A DNA stretch of 64,000 nucleotides from Parasponia andersonii (Eukaryota > Streptophyta > Magnoliopsida > Rosales > Cannabaceae), in assembly GCA_002914805.1 (NCBI GenBank), contig JXTB01000040.1:83229-147228 (forward strand), read 5' to 3'. This document shows, in pieces, positions 47,224-59,300 of the stretch; the first letter of the stretch is position 1, and each line of letters begins with the position of its first letter. The notes below the pieces were generated by a model. It saw only the letters and a list, made by a program, of their open reading frames with translations. It was not told where the DNA came from and did not search any database. A program made the position numbers and the translations under genes.

Positions 47224-50200
47224 CTATGCATAGTACATAAAGAGGCTATTCCCAGCAGCACAAGCAATGAAGTTCCTTTCTGGATGCCATGCCAGATGTA
47301 ATAACTTGGAGTTTAAGTTACAAGACATGTCATTACTTCCTGAGCTTGAATTTTCATGCCCTGAATAAGATCAGAATAGAAAGGTTAATTCTCAGGCTTA
47401 GGATGAAAAAAGAGGATATTGTATCACATTCTTAAACAATGTTCAAAACAAGGCTCCAACCATGCCGGTAAAATCCACGTGTCAGATTGCTCAAGGAAGA
47501 CCTTCTAGCCCTTGGAGCAGCTTGGAGAACAGGCTTCCTGTTAAAAAACCAAAAAAAAAAAAAGTATGACACATTGCCATTGTACCATGTTATGTGAGAG
47601 CTTATTTATTTTGGTAGTTACATCAGGAAAATCATTGTAAGAACCATTTTAAGAGGACAATTTAATCCACATTCAAATAAACTAAATTATACTATATACA
47701 TTTTAAAAAATTTGGCTCCCACCAGCCAAAAAAACTAGAACTTGGGAAACCATAAAATAGAGAAAAAGGAACGAAAAACCACCTGAGAGGGTGTTTGCTG
47801 GCTTCTATCGTGATCCCTTCTTCAATTCCAACACCACGGGAGAAAATGCGTAAATGATTGCTAATTTGAAATTACAAACGTGTGTGTCAGAAAAAGCTGC
47901 ATTATGAGAGGCAAACCACAAGTTGATTGCCAACATGTTCCCAATAACTCCAAAATGAAAATTAAAGTTTTTTGAGTCAATAAGAGAGACCTATAAGATC
48001 CTGTTGCATAATGAAGTCCATCGCCACTGAGGCAACAAGCAAATTTATCAAATATGCAGTCATTATCATACAATTCACACAACTGCCAGAAAACATGGTC
48101 AGGTGTCAGTAACAGGGAGATATAGACATGCAGGTTGAGCTTGCTAAGATTTCACGAATAGTTAGTTAAAAAGATACAGAAATGCACGTATTTAATTTGG
48201 AAAACAAATTTCAAGGTACTAAATTGCACTGGCAGTCCTCCTGTAGAGACAAGATAAGAATTCTAACCAAAGGCTGTTAAAGTTTCAACTATATCACTGA
48301 AGATCCTTTTTTATATATGTATAAACATCCGACAAATTCTGGTTACTTAGCAGACTCAAGTTTGAACCTGAAGCCCAGTGGTTCCCTAAAATCTATGGGA
48401 AGTACGAAACTGATATTCACCAAGTGGACCGATCCCAGACCATGAGGGAGAAAACGACAAGCCTGAGGCACAATTAACCCCAGGATTTTTCACCCAAAAC
48501 TCATGACTGACGAATATTGTGTCTTCGTCTAGTTGTACATATACATGCCCACACTCAAAGAGTATGGGTCATAATGTAAAGCATAAAGATTACACTACAA
48601 ATTTTGCAAATAATTGTTTCTATAATGCTAAAATGTAAGTAGCAAAGCACATCCAAGCAGCAACCATCAAATCAAACAGCAGTATATCCATTCAACATCT
48701 TCAATCAGGTACCAAGAATATATCGCTTACCTTGGGGCGGAGGTGCTCGTGGATCTTGCATATAGAAACTGGTGAAGAATCCATTCGCATGTCCCACAGC
48801 TAGATTCGGAATGAAAGCATCAATTTAGTGTCATCATGAAATAGTGGAAGCACACCCAGTATAGAGAATACAAATCAAAAGATGAATACACAGTAAAGTG
48901 TTTAGTATAAATGAACACCACTGAATATGTCGATTCCAACATACGAAATAGTACAACACAAAACAAACTTATAAAGTGCAATTAAGCCAAAGAAAGCAAA
49001 GTGCTATTTGATACAGATTTTTTTAAAAGCCGAATTTGTTGCTGAGGACCACAATGACACAACTACGCAATTAGTATGACCAAAGGACTAACAGAACGAG
49101 GCCTGTCAGAGGAGATATAAAAGAAGACAGTGAAAAACTGTGATCATAAACTTGGTTAAGGAAAACTATAAACATCTCACCAATCATAAATATGACATCA
49201 CATATAAACTTCAAAGTGTCGCTGTCAAGTAAGAAAACCTTTAGATTCATGTAATCACGACTTAAGATGTACCGTCCATCCTTAGAGAATTTCATATCAG
49301 AGATAGATGCAATGATCTCTGTGAAAAATGATTTTGACCCACGTGAATCTCCATCTTTTAGTCTGTCAAAATCAACCCACATGACAAGTTTATAACATCA
49401 CCAAGCATTATAGTATAGACACCGAAAAACCCTGCATAAATCAAAAATCAAACGTAGAAACCACAAGAATTTAACAGTCTCAAACAAAACTAACATTATA
49501 GCACTGTGATCACATAGTGCTGACAGCCGCATGTCAACTAGACGAATAAATCCTCTTGAGCTGCCGTATGCAAGCAAATTGCAATGAATTGGATGGAACT
49601 CAGCCGATGTTATGACCTCTATACAAAATTTTACGGAGTAGTTATAAAATTATTAAAAAAGGAGACACTTAGGCTATGATTAGAACTTGGATTTTAGTAA
49701 GGGGAAAAAAAAAGTGAGAGAAAGTTAAAGAAAAAAGAGGGAAAAACTATTTTCCTAAAATCCTATAAGGTTTCATTTTCATAACTTGCTTGTTCATAAT
49801 CTTTTTATAATAATCTGAATCCTCCAAAATTACTCTAAACATCACCACACTTTCTCCATAAATTTTTTTCCTTTCATTTTTAAAAAATCCAAACAAGAGA
49901 AAATGAAATTTCCCAGAATTTGTTTTCTTTCCTCCCTAAAATTCAAGTTCCAAACAGAGCCTCATATTTTCAAATATGAGATCACACAAAGATACAGTAA
50001 AACTGAAACATAGCAGCCCGAAATATTAAAATAAATAAAGGATGACACAAGTACCAGTAAGGTCCTCCATGTTGGATGGCTTCATGTCAACAATGTTGAA
50101 ACACTGACCACTGATCTCAAGATTCCACAAGTTTATTCTAAGGTCATCTGCAGAAACAAATGTTTCACCGTCGCTGGAAATAGATTATGAACAGATTATC

Positions 50201-52514
50201 ACCTTAAGCACAGCATGGCAACTACAAAATATTAACTATTTGGCAATAGTATACATACTGTCGTAAAAATTCACAGATAAAATGAAAACAATGAAAGATG
50301 GTTTTATGTGTGGAGTAAAAGAAAAGTAAAATATCATATCCTCCAAGCAACCACAAAAAAAAAAAAAAGGAAGAAGAAGGAGGAGGAGGAGGAAACATGT
50401 GTTACCTATTAGTTGAGATGGAGTTAATATTAAAATCATGAGCATGAGCATAAACCTTCCGACATCTTGTATATGCAGTATCTTCCACGTCCACAATCTA
50501 GTTATGCAAAACACTACCATTATAACCTTTTACATTGAGCAGATCCACTGAAATTGTGTAAAAGAAGGAAATAGTAGCTTTTTAGAAATCCTAATCAACA
50601 ACCTCGGCATGCTTGTCTCGTGAGAGTGACATGCTCTTGCCCATCTTATCTGTCCATTCTGGATGATAGCCATTAGGAACAGAGGACTTGTCTTGTCCAG
50701 TCATGAAACTTTTTTCAGCCAAAAGTGAATTCTCTGAACTCACAAATGGAAAATAGTCCATTTCTTTTACTTTCTTCACCTTATGTTCCTTAACCTGACC
50801 TCAGAACCAAACACAAAGGATTGCTCATGGTTTGGTGACTAAGTAGATGTCTGTAGTTATGTATATATATACACAATTGTATAACTTTTTTGATGCATAG
50901 CCTAAAACATTGTTTTTTACTAAACATTTAACCAATCCCAACTGCAAAATCATTTGAATGACTCTTACTGAACACAGGTAATCTATCTAGTTCTTTTATT
51001 TCGGTTTAGATGAAAAGTTATTTTATTTATCCCATTTCCATTTGCCTAAATAGACCCCAGAGAAAAACCTGGTTGTTATATTTCAAGTTTTCCCAGTGCC
51101 CCAGTAAGCAGTAGCACTTTTCAAATAAGCAAGCACAGCATAACTGACCTTCCACAAAATTCATGAAAGATTAAGAACCACCCACTAAATACTAAACTAT
51201 AAACAAAACTCCGAATGTAGTGATGTGAGGTTGCAGGGTTCAAAATTTTATGCATGAGGTTAGGAGCCCTTCCCAATTTTACCAAACATCTAGAAAGCGC
51301 AAAAACCCTCATTATTTTCTTTTACCCAAGTCTTCAGACCTGTCCTGTCACCCTACACTGAGGTTGCCGAACTCCTTGAAAAAACAGAAAAATTTCCAGT
51401 GACCAACTTAAACAAAGCTCTATAATGTCTTATAGCACCAAGCAACTCTTTAAAGCTATAAACAAACGATGGTCCAATTATCCACACTATAAGTAGGGAA
51501 TACATTATTATTATAAGTAGTGAAATAAACCCTTTAATGACAAGGAACTTGTTCAGAAACATCCAAACCTTCCACAGTTTAATTGTCTTGTTGTTGGTGG
51601 AAAGGATAAAGAGCGAAACATTGGAAGTAGCACACCATCTTACTTTGTTGATCTTCTCTCCGATTTCCGAACTCTTCAAATAGTCAAACTGTGAAGTGCT
51701 CAAACAAACAAAGAAAATAATCACCAGTGTGTGCAAATAGGCATAAATAAATCACAGTTCACAACACTGTATTTTAACTCACAAAATGTAAAGCATACCT
51801 CAGGCTCATGACTCTGAAACTCAGTCTTGTACTGAAATTCCGGATGCCACGTAGAATTAAAATCCAGTTCCTCCAACTTCGCGCGGGATTGGTACTGATT
51901 TGAACTCTAAGAAGTCAACAATTAATCAAAAAACACATCATAAACCCAATTATATCCAACATCATATTTCAAAAACCAACACTTCTTCCCATTGCAACAA
52001 AGATCATTAGCCCAAAATGAATTCACAAAATTCTTGCATCGAATAACTCCATAAACAAAATCCTCACATGTTTCCCATCCTTTTTTTCAAATATCACTAC
52101 ACGGCCGCCTCGATCTCCAACCGCAAGGTAATCACCACTAGAGTCGAATCCCATAGCAGAAATGATATCAACTAAAAATAGAGAAGACCCATTACTTAGT
52201 ATTGACTAACTTCAATAACCAAATCAACTTCTTTGACAAATTATATACCTCAAAAGCAAGCTACACCGTTTGGTTACCAAGAAAAACAGCAGGAAAAATG
52301 TTCAGCAAAACAACAAAATTTAAGTTTTAACGTTCCACCAATTTTCTCTGTTCCTGAAATTTTCTCAGCAACCAAACACCAAAATAGAAAATAAAGAAAA
52401 CCCAAAAGAGAGAATATGCTAACCTTCCTGAAGGTCCTCCCCTGGAGCCCGCTCCCCGAAAACCTGAGAGAACTTCCACTCCATGGGTGCGCGAGAGTTG
52501 GAGCTCAAAGTCAT
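47224..52514 (-). CDS. B55: Protein phosphatase 2A regulatory subunit B, B55 type, complete
   Basis: WD40-propeller subunit that directs the PP2A catalytic/scaffold dimer to its substrates. Exons: 52424-52514, 52068-52171, 51799-51906, 51569-51688, 50603-50794, 50406-50497, 50055-50173, 49495-49618, 49239-49362, 48731-48799, 47991-48082, 47783-47860, 47461-47537, 47224-47360 (1527 nt, 508 aa), close to the usual plant length of about 500. Recognised in order: [174 protein letters not shown] and a C-terminal MYYA. Exon 4 to 5 spans a plant-variable, Ser/Lys-rich insert. The start at 52514 puts 10 residues before the conserved MEW; that inner Met is an alternative start. Confidence 0.97.
49672..49967. 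mobile_element. MITE in a B55 intron, hAT-like ends
   Basis: Left end TTAGGCTATGATTAGAACTT, then GGATTTTAGTAAGG. On the opposite strand the right end is TGAGGCTCTGTTTGGAACTT, then GAATTTTAGGGAGG. The inverted match covers about 33 bp. Interior AT-rich, non-coding. The intron's splice sites are intact. Confidence 0.8.
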
Positions 52515-54510
52515 CACTGGTTTCTATCCTTGTTGATACGATTACATGAGGTCACCATTAGAGACCCATATTCTCAATTCTCTGAGCTTCTTCCACTCTG
52601 CTTCCTTCCACCACTCGATTGTTATTATTTTTTCCTTTCTTTTCTTCTTTTACTTTCCGGGAAAATGCCTTCTTCCACTTCCTGTTTCAGATGTGCGCCA
52701 AAAAGTTTGTGGGCCCTGGGCCCTTTTTAGCATGGTCTCGGAACCTCAAATTTGGGCCTCAAAGAAATCAAGGGCCCGACAACGAAGTTTGGCCCAAATG
52801 AATTTTTCATGGCTATTTTGGAACTAAAATATAAATAACTAAACATTATTTTGTAAAAAAGAAAAGTTTAATTAGACGCGAATTGGCTCTAACGGGAGAG
52901 AAATGACGAATTGGAAAAATATTTTAGGTCCAAATGACATTTCTACGACTATTTTTTAAAAGGACTGTTTTATGACTGGATGGACTTTTTGTGACCTATT
53001 TGACGGGTTACAAATTTTTATGACAACCGTCAATAATTCTTCCGATTATTTCGTAAAAATTCATATTTTTTATGACTAGTTTTGAAAAATTATTTTATAA
53101 AGTAGTCACAAAAAGTCAATTGATACTGAAAAAGTTACAAAAATTAGGGTGGGTGTTATTTTCTTTTTTCGCTTCATTATAGTGAAAGTTTTTTTTTTTA
53201 TTTTTTTTATTTTAAGGTGATTGGACCTACTTTATCCGTTTTTAGACTTGATTCCACTAACATAGTACCTTCAATTTACATACTGATTATTTAAGATTTT
53301 ATACGGACTAAAACAGATTTTACTTGGTTTGGTATTAGCGGCCATCTTGCTACAATATTTGGAAAGCATACAATCTATTTTTTCTTTTGTTGCTGAACTA
53401 TTTTGTGTAGAATACTTCAATAAGTTTTTTCAAATGTTCTTCGATAGAACACTGTATATACACTTTTTTCTAAGTAAGTGTTTGTCTTCTTTTTCTTTTT
53501 CTTTTTATAGTTAAATGGTCGATGTATAAGTTGTATACCAGCTTTAGGTAAATTAGATTAAATATTTGGCATATCCAATGATATGCAATTATGCATGCTA
53601 TTTTGCTATAGTTTAAAAAATATATATGTATATATTTGAAATAGGCCCAAAATTCAGCCATTTTGCCAGGAGCCACATTTCTTTATTGGGCTAAGTTCAC
53701 TTTTGGGCGGTGACCTATAGAATCTTACCCCATTCGGCTCTAGAACTTTGAAATGTGTCATTTTGGCTTCCAATTTATGTTTTTTTTTGTCTCGAGGAAT
53801 ACTAACAAAACTCTCTTTGTCAATCTAATTTATAATTTCCTAGTTCCATATTAGATATGCAGATTCTAATAATGATTTATTATAAAATATGAGATATTTT
53901 AGTAAAATTTATATGTCAATAAATGAGACATGAGATTGTAAAAGATAATGAGAAAAAAGAATGTTGCTTTCACTCCTTTTTTTTTTTTGTCCTTAGTTTT
54001 GACTCTGAGCTTTCAAATGTACAGTTTTTTCATTAAACATCTTTCTCCAGAATTTGGCCCCTTCGCTAATAGTTCAGGAGCTAAAAGTAATACAAAAAAA
54101 CATAGTTCAAGGACCATAACTAAATACTTGAAAGTTCAAGGTAAGTGAGACAAAAACATAATCCAAGGTGAAAAATGATACATTTCAAAATTCAAGATCT
54201 AAATTAGAATTGAACCTATAATTTAGGGCCAAAAATGAATATAACTCTTTTTAATTCAATAATGATAGAGTATAAGATAGCAACTAAAATCTCATGTACT
54301 TCAATTGCAAATAAAGATCTTATTCCCATAAAGGCCAAGTGCATGGCTGACTCATTGTACGACTAACATTCTCTCTTTTTCATTTACAAAATTTCCACAT
54401 CCTACTGGATCCTCTTAATTGCGCTTTATAAATTAATTTTGAGCGACACCATTTTGTTTTCAGGCTCCTCAGTTGATTTATTGACGTACGTTTGTGCAAA
54501 ACTTACATAG
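52515..54510. other. Spacer between B55 and the receptor-like kinase
   Basis: Apart from the B55 promoter elements, no gene is supported. Sequence at 52900-53160 (TTTTATGACTGG, TTTTTGTGACC, TTTTATGACTAG, AAGTAGTCACAAAAAGTC) shows inverted and direct short repeats typical of a decayed DNA transposon. Reading frames at 52416-52827 overlap the B55 first exon and promoter and are not believed. Confidence 0.5.
52710..52797 (-). promoter_or_regulatory. Cluster of site II (TGGGCC/GGCCCA) elements upstream of B55
   Basis: TGGGCCCTGGGCCC at 52710-52723, TGGGCC at about 52753, GGGCCC at about 52772 and GGCCCA at about 52791. This places several site II elements, known targets of TCP factors in plant housekeeping promoters, about 200-280 bp upstream of the B55 start codon. 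Confidence 0.55.
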
Positions 54511-57500
54511 TCATAAAGGCCCAGAGGCTGTTGTGGCTTCACAAATTGATTCATTACTAGTGGAGGAATTTGCAGTGTAAGAAGAGGAAACTTCATCTGG
54601 ATTTTGACCATCTGTTTGGCCTTCATCTGAATTCAACAGGCTAGCATTCAGGAATGGAGGCTGCTTTGGTGAGGGAATTTCATATTGTTTGTCCTTCAAC
54701 ATCTTAACAACCTCAGACATAGATGGCCTCAGTGCAGCTGAAGCTTGTGTGCACAAAAGCCCAATTTGAATCACATTTGAAGCTTCTTCAATGGGGAAAA
54801 TTCCTTTCAGGGCCGGATCCACAGATTTCGCCGCGTCTTTTTCCTTGTAACACTTCCAAACCTAATGAAAAAATGAAGGAAATAACAATGTCACTAACTA
54901 CCATGTCAACTTTAAAAATAGCTCATGTTATTAAGCATGAGTCCAAAACTGAAGAAATGGATTCTTAAACATCTTAGTAACAATGTCATACAAAAGCAAG
55001 TTTGGAATAAGAAATAAATCTGTCCATGGAGCATGAATCTTACAGAGTGCAAAATTGAGTTTGACCCCAGTGCGAAAGCACTATTCTTCCTGCCACATAT
55101 AATCTCAAGAACCAACACTCCAAAAGCATAAACATCAGCCTTTTCTGTTAGCTGCCCTCGAACAAGATATTCGGGTGCCATGTATCCCCTACACAAAGTT
55201 TTGAGCTACCTTTTAGTTGTGACCATATGATGAAGATCAGAAGCTTTACTCTACTCTTGTTGAAAGAAGAATTAAGTAGCAAAGTTGTGCTTACAATGTT
55301 CCTGCTATTCCTGTACTAAGATGAGTTCTATCACCCGAAACAGATCGAGCAAGTCCGAAGTCAGCTATCTTTGGAATGAGATTATCTGCAAGCAGAATGT
55401 TGCTAGTTTTTATGTCTCTGTGGATTATTTTCGATCCACAACCTCCATGGAGAAATGCAAGTCCTTCCGCTGTTCCAGATATGATACTGAATCTCTGCTG
55501 CCAGTTTAGCATAGTGCTTGTGTTCTTCTTATCTGCATTGATATATAGAAAGTTTTCTTTAGAGCAAAGGGTTTTAGGTAAAAGAACTAGATTACTCGTG
55601 GAAAAATCACAACTTAAGTGTCAAAAATAAGTAAGAAAAAAGAAAGCTAGATATCAAGATTCAAGACAGACCAAAAAAAAAAAAAAAGACTTACCAAAGA
55701 GGACTTGATCAAGGCTTTTGTTGGGTACAAATTCATACACTAGAAGGCTTTCTGGGCCTTCAATGCTGCATCCCAAAAGCTTAACAAGGTTCTTGTGTTC
55801 AATACCACTTATCAAGTTCACTTCATTGAAGAACTCACCCACCCATTGCCTTGTATTGAAAAATAGTCTTTTGACAGCAACCGTTTTCCCATTTGGAAGA
55901 ATTCCTTTAAACACAGAACCAGCTCCACCTTGGCCTAGTTTCCTCGAGATGTCAAAGAAATCGGTCGCCTTTTCGAGAATCTCATACTTGAAATTCAAGC
56001 TTGAGTTTTGTATGGTAATTGAAATGTCATCTTGAAGAACTAAAGTGAGAAAGGAAAGAATGATAAATACTCCAATTAGCATAACATAAATGTAAGGAAA
56101 CTTTTGATAGATTTGTTCATGTTATGAATATGGTTTTGGCTTTTAGACTTACCCCTTTTTTCCTTTGACCTGTAGCCCCAATAAACCCCAAGATAAACAC
56201 CACAAATAGCAAGAAGAGTCAAAGCAAATGCTGCGAAAATGCCTAGTACGATGATCCAAGCTCGGTTTGACTCTGGATTATGGAAAGAGGAAACAATATC
56301 TTTGGACTCATTAGAACACCATGTAGAAGCAAAACGAAATGCAGATAACCAATTTTCTTTTAAGATCAGTACAAAAGGTACCTTTGATAATTGGCATCAC
56401 AATTAATATTTAAATTTAAAAGTATGAAGCCTACCTTTTATTGCTTATGCCCTTTATCGTATTTTTTTATTTTTAGGGACAAAACTTCCTTGATATTATG
56501 TAGGGTTATTTTTAAGTTTATTCTCCAAACTATGTAGAGTATCTCAAATAGCCTCCGAATTATGAAATGCTCCAACTTTGACCCCAAACTACTGAAATTA
56601 TCACTTTGTTAGACAAAGAGATGAAAAATGGCACTTGCCTCCATCTAAAATACTAATTTCCGTCTTCAAAAAACAGGCCAAGGTTATGACAACCGGCATT
56701 TTTAGTATATTTGCGTCACAAAATCACATACTAATGATTTTAGAAAATATTCTACATAATTCAGGGTAAGAAGTTGACATCTCTGAAATGGTCCCTACCT
56801 AATTTAGTGACCATTTTGAACATGGTCACTAATTTAGTGATTGTTTTGAACTTTATCACTAATGTAGTGATTGTTGGGAATGTTATTTCTTTTTTCTTTT
56901 TCAAGAATAATATTTCACAACTTTTGAGCGAAAATGAAGCAAAATCCAAAGGGAAAAAAAAAAAGAGTAGGGAGTGAAAATGAGGTCAATGTAGGGTTAT
57001 ATATACAAAAATTGAGGACTATAGCCGTTTTTTTTTTTTTTTTTTCCGTATTCTCTCCTTTCTCGTCTCTGGACTCTTTAATTTGTCAGTAAGATTCATG
57101 AGCCAGAGCAATAAAATTGGTACTAGAAAAGTGATTTTGTGTCCCAAAACACTACTAATGTATTTGCACCCTATAACATAATTAGGTACCGTAATTGTCA
57201 CATAATCATTATGTACCATTGCATATATGCATTGTGATCTTTTGACAAACTTGAAGGTTTCAGAGTTCGCATAAAAATATTGAAGAAAAAATAATAATGA
57301 TCAAACCTAAGCTTTACCTTACCTGCATCATCGTGTAAATCCGTATTAAAGAACTTCTCCGTCGAGTACCTCAAATAGCACCCTGTAAACATGGCTCTTC
57401 CGTCGGACGCCGGAGCGCAGTCGCCGAGCTTCACCGCGGCGACGCTCAAGCACTTCCGGCAGTCGTCCACCCGGAGAGTCCTCCAACACTGAGCCAAACC

Positions 57501-58091
57501 AAAAACGCCTTCCACTCCTCCCTTGCTCACGTCCACGGCAAACCCCCCATTCTCGACGGCCCTCATCGAGAGGTTGCCAATCACGCTCCTCACCTTCTTC
57601 TCGAACTCCACCCTCATTATGTCATCCGCCGCGAAGTCGTCCGTCGGGCCGCACGTCACCCTGTCGTACCGGTAGTCGACGGCCTCGTGGTAGAAGCTGT
57701 AGTTGTCGTACCGGAGGAAGCACCCGTCGAGGAAGATCCGGACCGACACGGCCTGCTGGCAGCGGTGGAGCTTCATCTTGAAGGCGGCGAAGCACGTCGA
57801 GCACTCGTCCTCCGGGAGGTCGCCGTGGCACTGCGCGAAGGCGTAGACCTCCGGCGGCGGCCACGTCTTGTTGGAAGAGCCCCATTGCCTCGTGTTAACG
57901 CTGTCCGTGATGTTCTTCATTATGTCGTACAGGTTCGGGCCGAAGTTGCTCGTCGGATCGTACTCCGACGGGCTGCAGGTCTGGCCGGCCAACGAGGTCC
58001 GGGGGCCGGAATCGCCCCTGGTCAAGGTGATTCTCGTCAATATGAGGAAAACCCAGATGGGAATTCGATGAATTAGGTTTGATAATTCCAT
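54511..58091 (-). CDS. Cysteine-rich receptor-like protein kinase (DUF26 type), complete
   Basis: Plasma-membrane receptor kinase of the CRK family, which acts in stress and immune signalling. Exons: 57323-58091, 56153-56272, 55695-56039, 55295-55532, 55044-55188, 54511-54861 (1968 nt, 655 aa). Signal peptide about residues 1-26. Two Gnk2/DUF26 domains show the C-x8-C-x2-C motif ([14 protein letters not shown] and [14 protein letters not shown]). Transmembrane segment about 262-285, alone on exon 2 with a basic stop (YRSKEKR). Kinase: glycine loop [11 protein letters not shown] (332-342), catalytic Lys353, HRDIKTSN with Asp451, DFG at 469-471, GYMAPEY; all catalytic residues present and RD type. 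The Ser/Thr-rich tail ends TTASGPL. Exon arrangement and sequence fit the CRK2/CRK3/CRK42 branch, but I cannot name the orthologue. Exon 1 is strikingly GC-rich compared with its surroundings. Confidence 0.96.
56799..56880. repeat. 30-bp tandem repeat in CRK intron 1
   Basis: Three units start at 56799, 56829 and 56859, each beginning CTAAT.TAGTGA and containing a TTTTGAAC..T.TCA-like end; the last is partial. The repeat is part of a probable transposon insertion in the 1050-bp intron 56273-57322. Confidence 0.8.
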
Positions 58092-59300
58092 TTATTTTAT
58101 TTATTTTCTCTTATTTTTGCTCTGTTATTTTTCCTCTGTTCACGAAAGGAAAAAAACAGAGCATTCCTCTGGTTTGCTCTTTTGCTTTTTTTTTTTTTTT
58201 TCCCTATCTTTTTAGAATTGAAATTCCATTTTTTTTCCTTTTCTTTTTTGCTCTCTGATTTTTTTTTGGGGGAGAGGGGGGGGGGTTGGGAATGAAAGAA
58301 AAGGCAGAGCATAAAAGAAAATGATAAAGGGTGAGTTTGTTCTGTTTTCTACATCCTCTGTTTTAGAATTTTGGGCAGAAAAACAGAGCGAATCAAAGGA
58401 ATTTCATGGTTTATTGAACGGATTAAAACCAATCTTTCTCGTTAATGAGAGAGAGAGAGGATAAGATGTTATCATGATCTGGTTGTGGTTAAATCGTTTT
58501 GTACTAAACTTTGATATGTTGTCGAATGAAAACAGGGGAGAGAGATGTAACAAGAGAAAGTTGGGTGACTGGATTTTTGTTTCTCTTTACTTTATTTAGT
58601 CAGACTGTTTAGAATCGAATCAAAGGAAAGGAAGATAAGCCAATATGCCACGTGGAAATACCCCGTAATTAGCTACGTCATTTTTTTAATTTTTTATAAA
58701 TCAATGTCTAACTGTTGTTCAGACTCGTTGGTGCACGTTGCAAAGGACACACTATTACAGCTTTGTCGGTTTGTTCTTATAACAAAGAACATGATATTGT
58801 AGCATCGACGGTATTTATTAAGTTGGAATGTATTTTTGCTTTTTTTTCTTTTGCGTCGTAGTCAATTAATACTATTTGGTTAGAAAATTAGTTTATTATT
58901 ACAAAAATTTTGTGTTCTAAATATTATTATAAAGATAAATATTTTATAATATCAGATTTATTTAAAAAAAGAAATGTGTCAATGTACTATTTTCTTTCTT
59001 ATATCCGGAGGGAGGCGTATAAATATCAGTGGAGAGTGCAAGCATGATCCTATCACACCTAATTATTTAAATTATATTATATTATATTTTTATTATTAAT
59101 ATTGATCTTCAAATTTAAAATTTATAATAAATTTATACTTTTTATTATTAATAATATTGTCATTCAAAATTAAAATTTTTAATAGATTTACACGTTCTCT
59201 AAGTCAATAATAATTTTGACCATTAAATTTACCAAAATATCTCTTTTAATTTAAAGATAGATTTTAACACATAATTAAAATTTAAAACTAATTAAATTAA
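58092..59300. other. CRK 5' flank and spacer
   Basis: The CRK leader and promoter presumably lie in 58092-58650, which is T-rich on the plus strand with a G8-9 run near 58278 and a GAGAGAGAGAG tract near 58449. No clear TATA box was fixed. The remainder to 59300 is AT-rich spacer up to the LTR start. Confidence 0.5.

Noticed and set aside
52416-52827. Plus-strand frames of 60-104 codons
   Set aside because: They overlap B55 exon 1 and its promoter in antisense and have no recognisable domain.
57622-58076. Long open frames on both strands overlapping CRK exon 1
   Set aside because: They arise because this exon is GC-rich and so poor in stop codons. The CRK frame has signal peptide, cysteine motifs and correct splicing; the others are repetitive Val/Glu/Arg or Pro/Arg translations.
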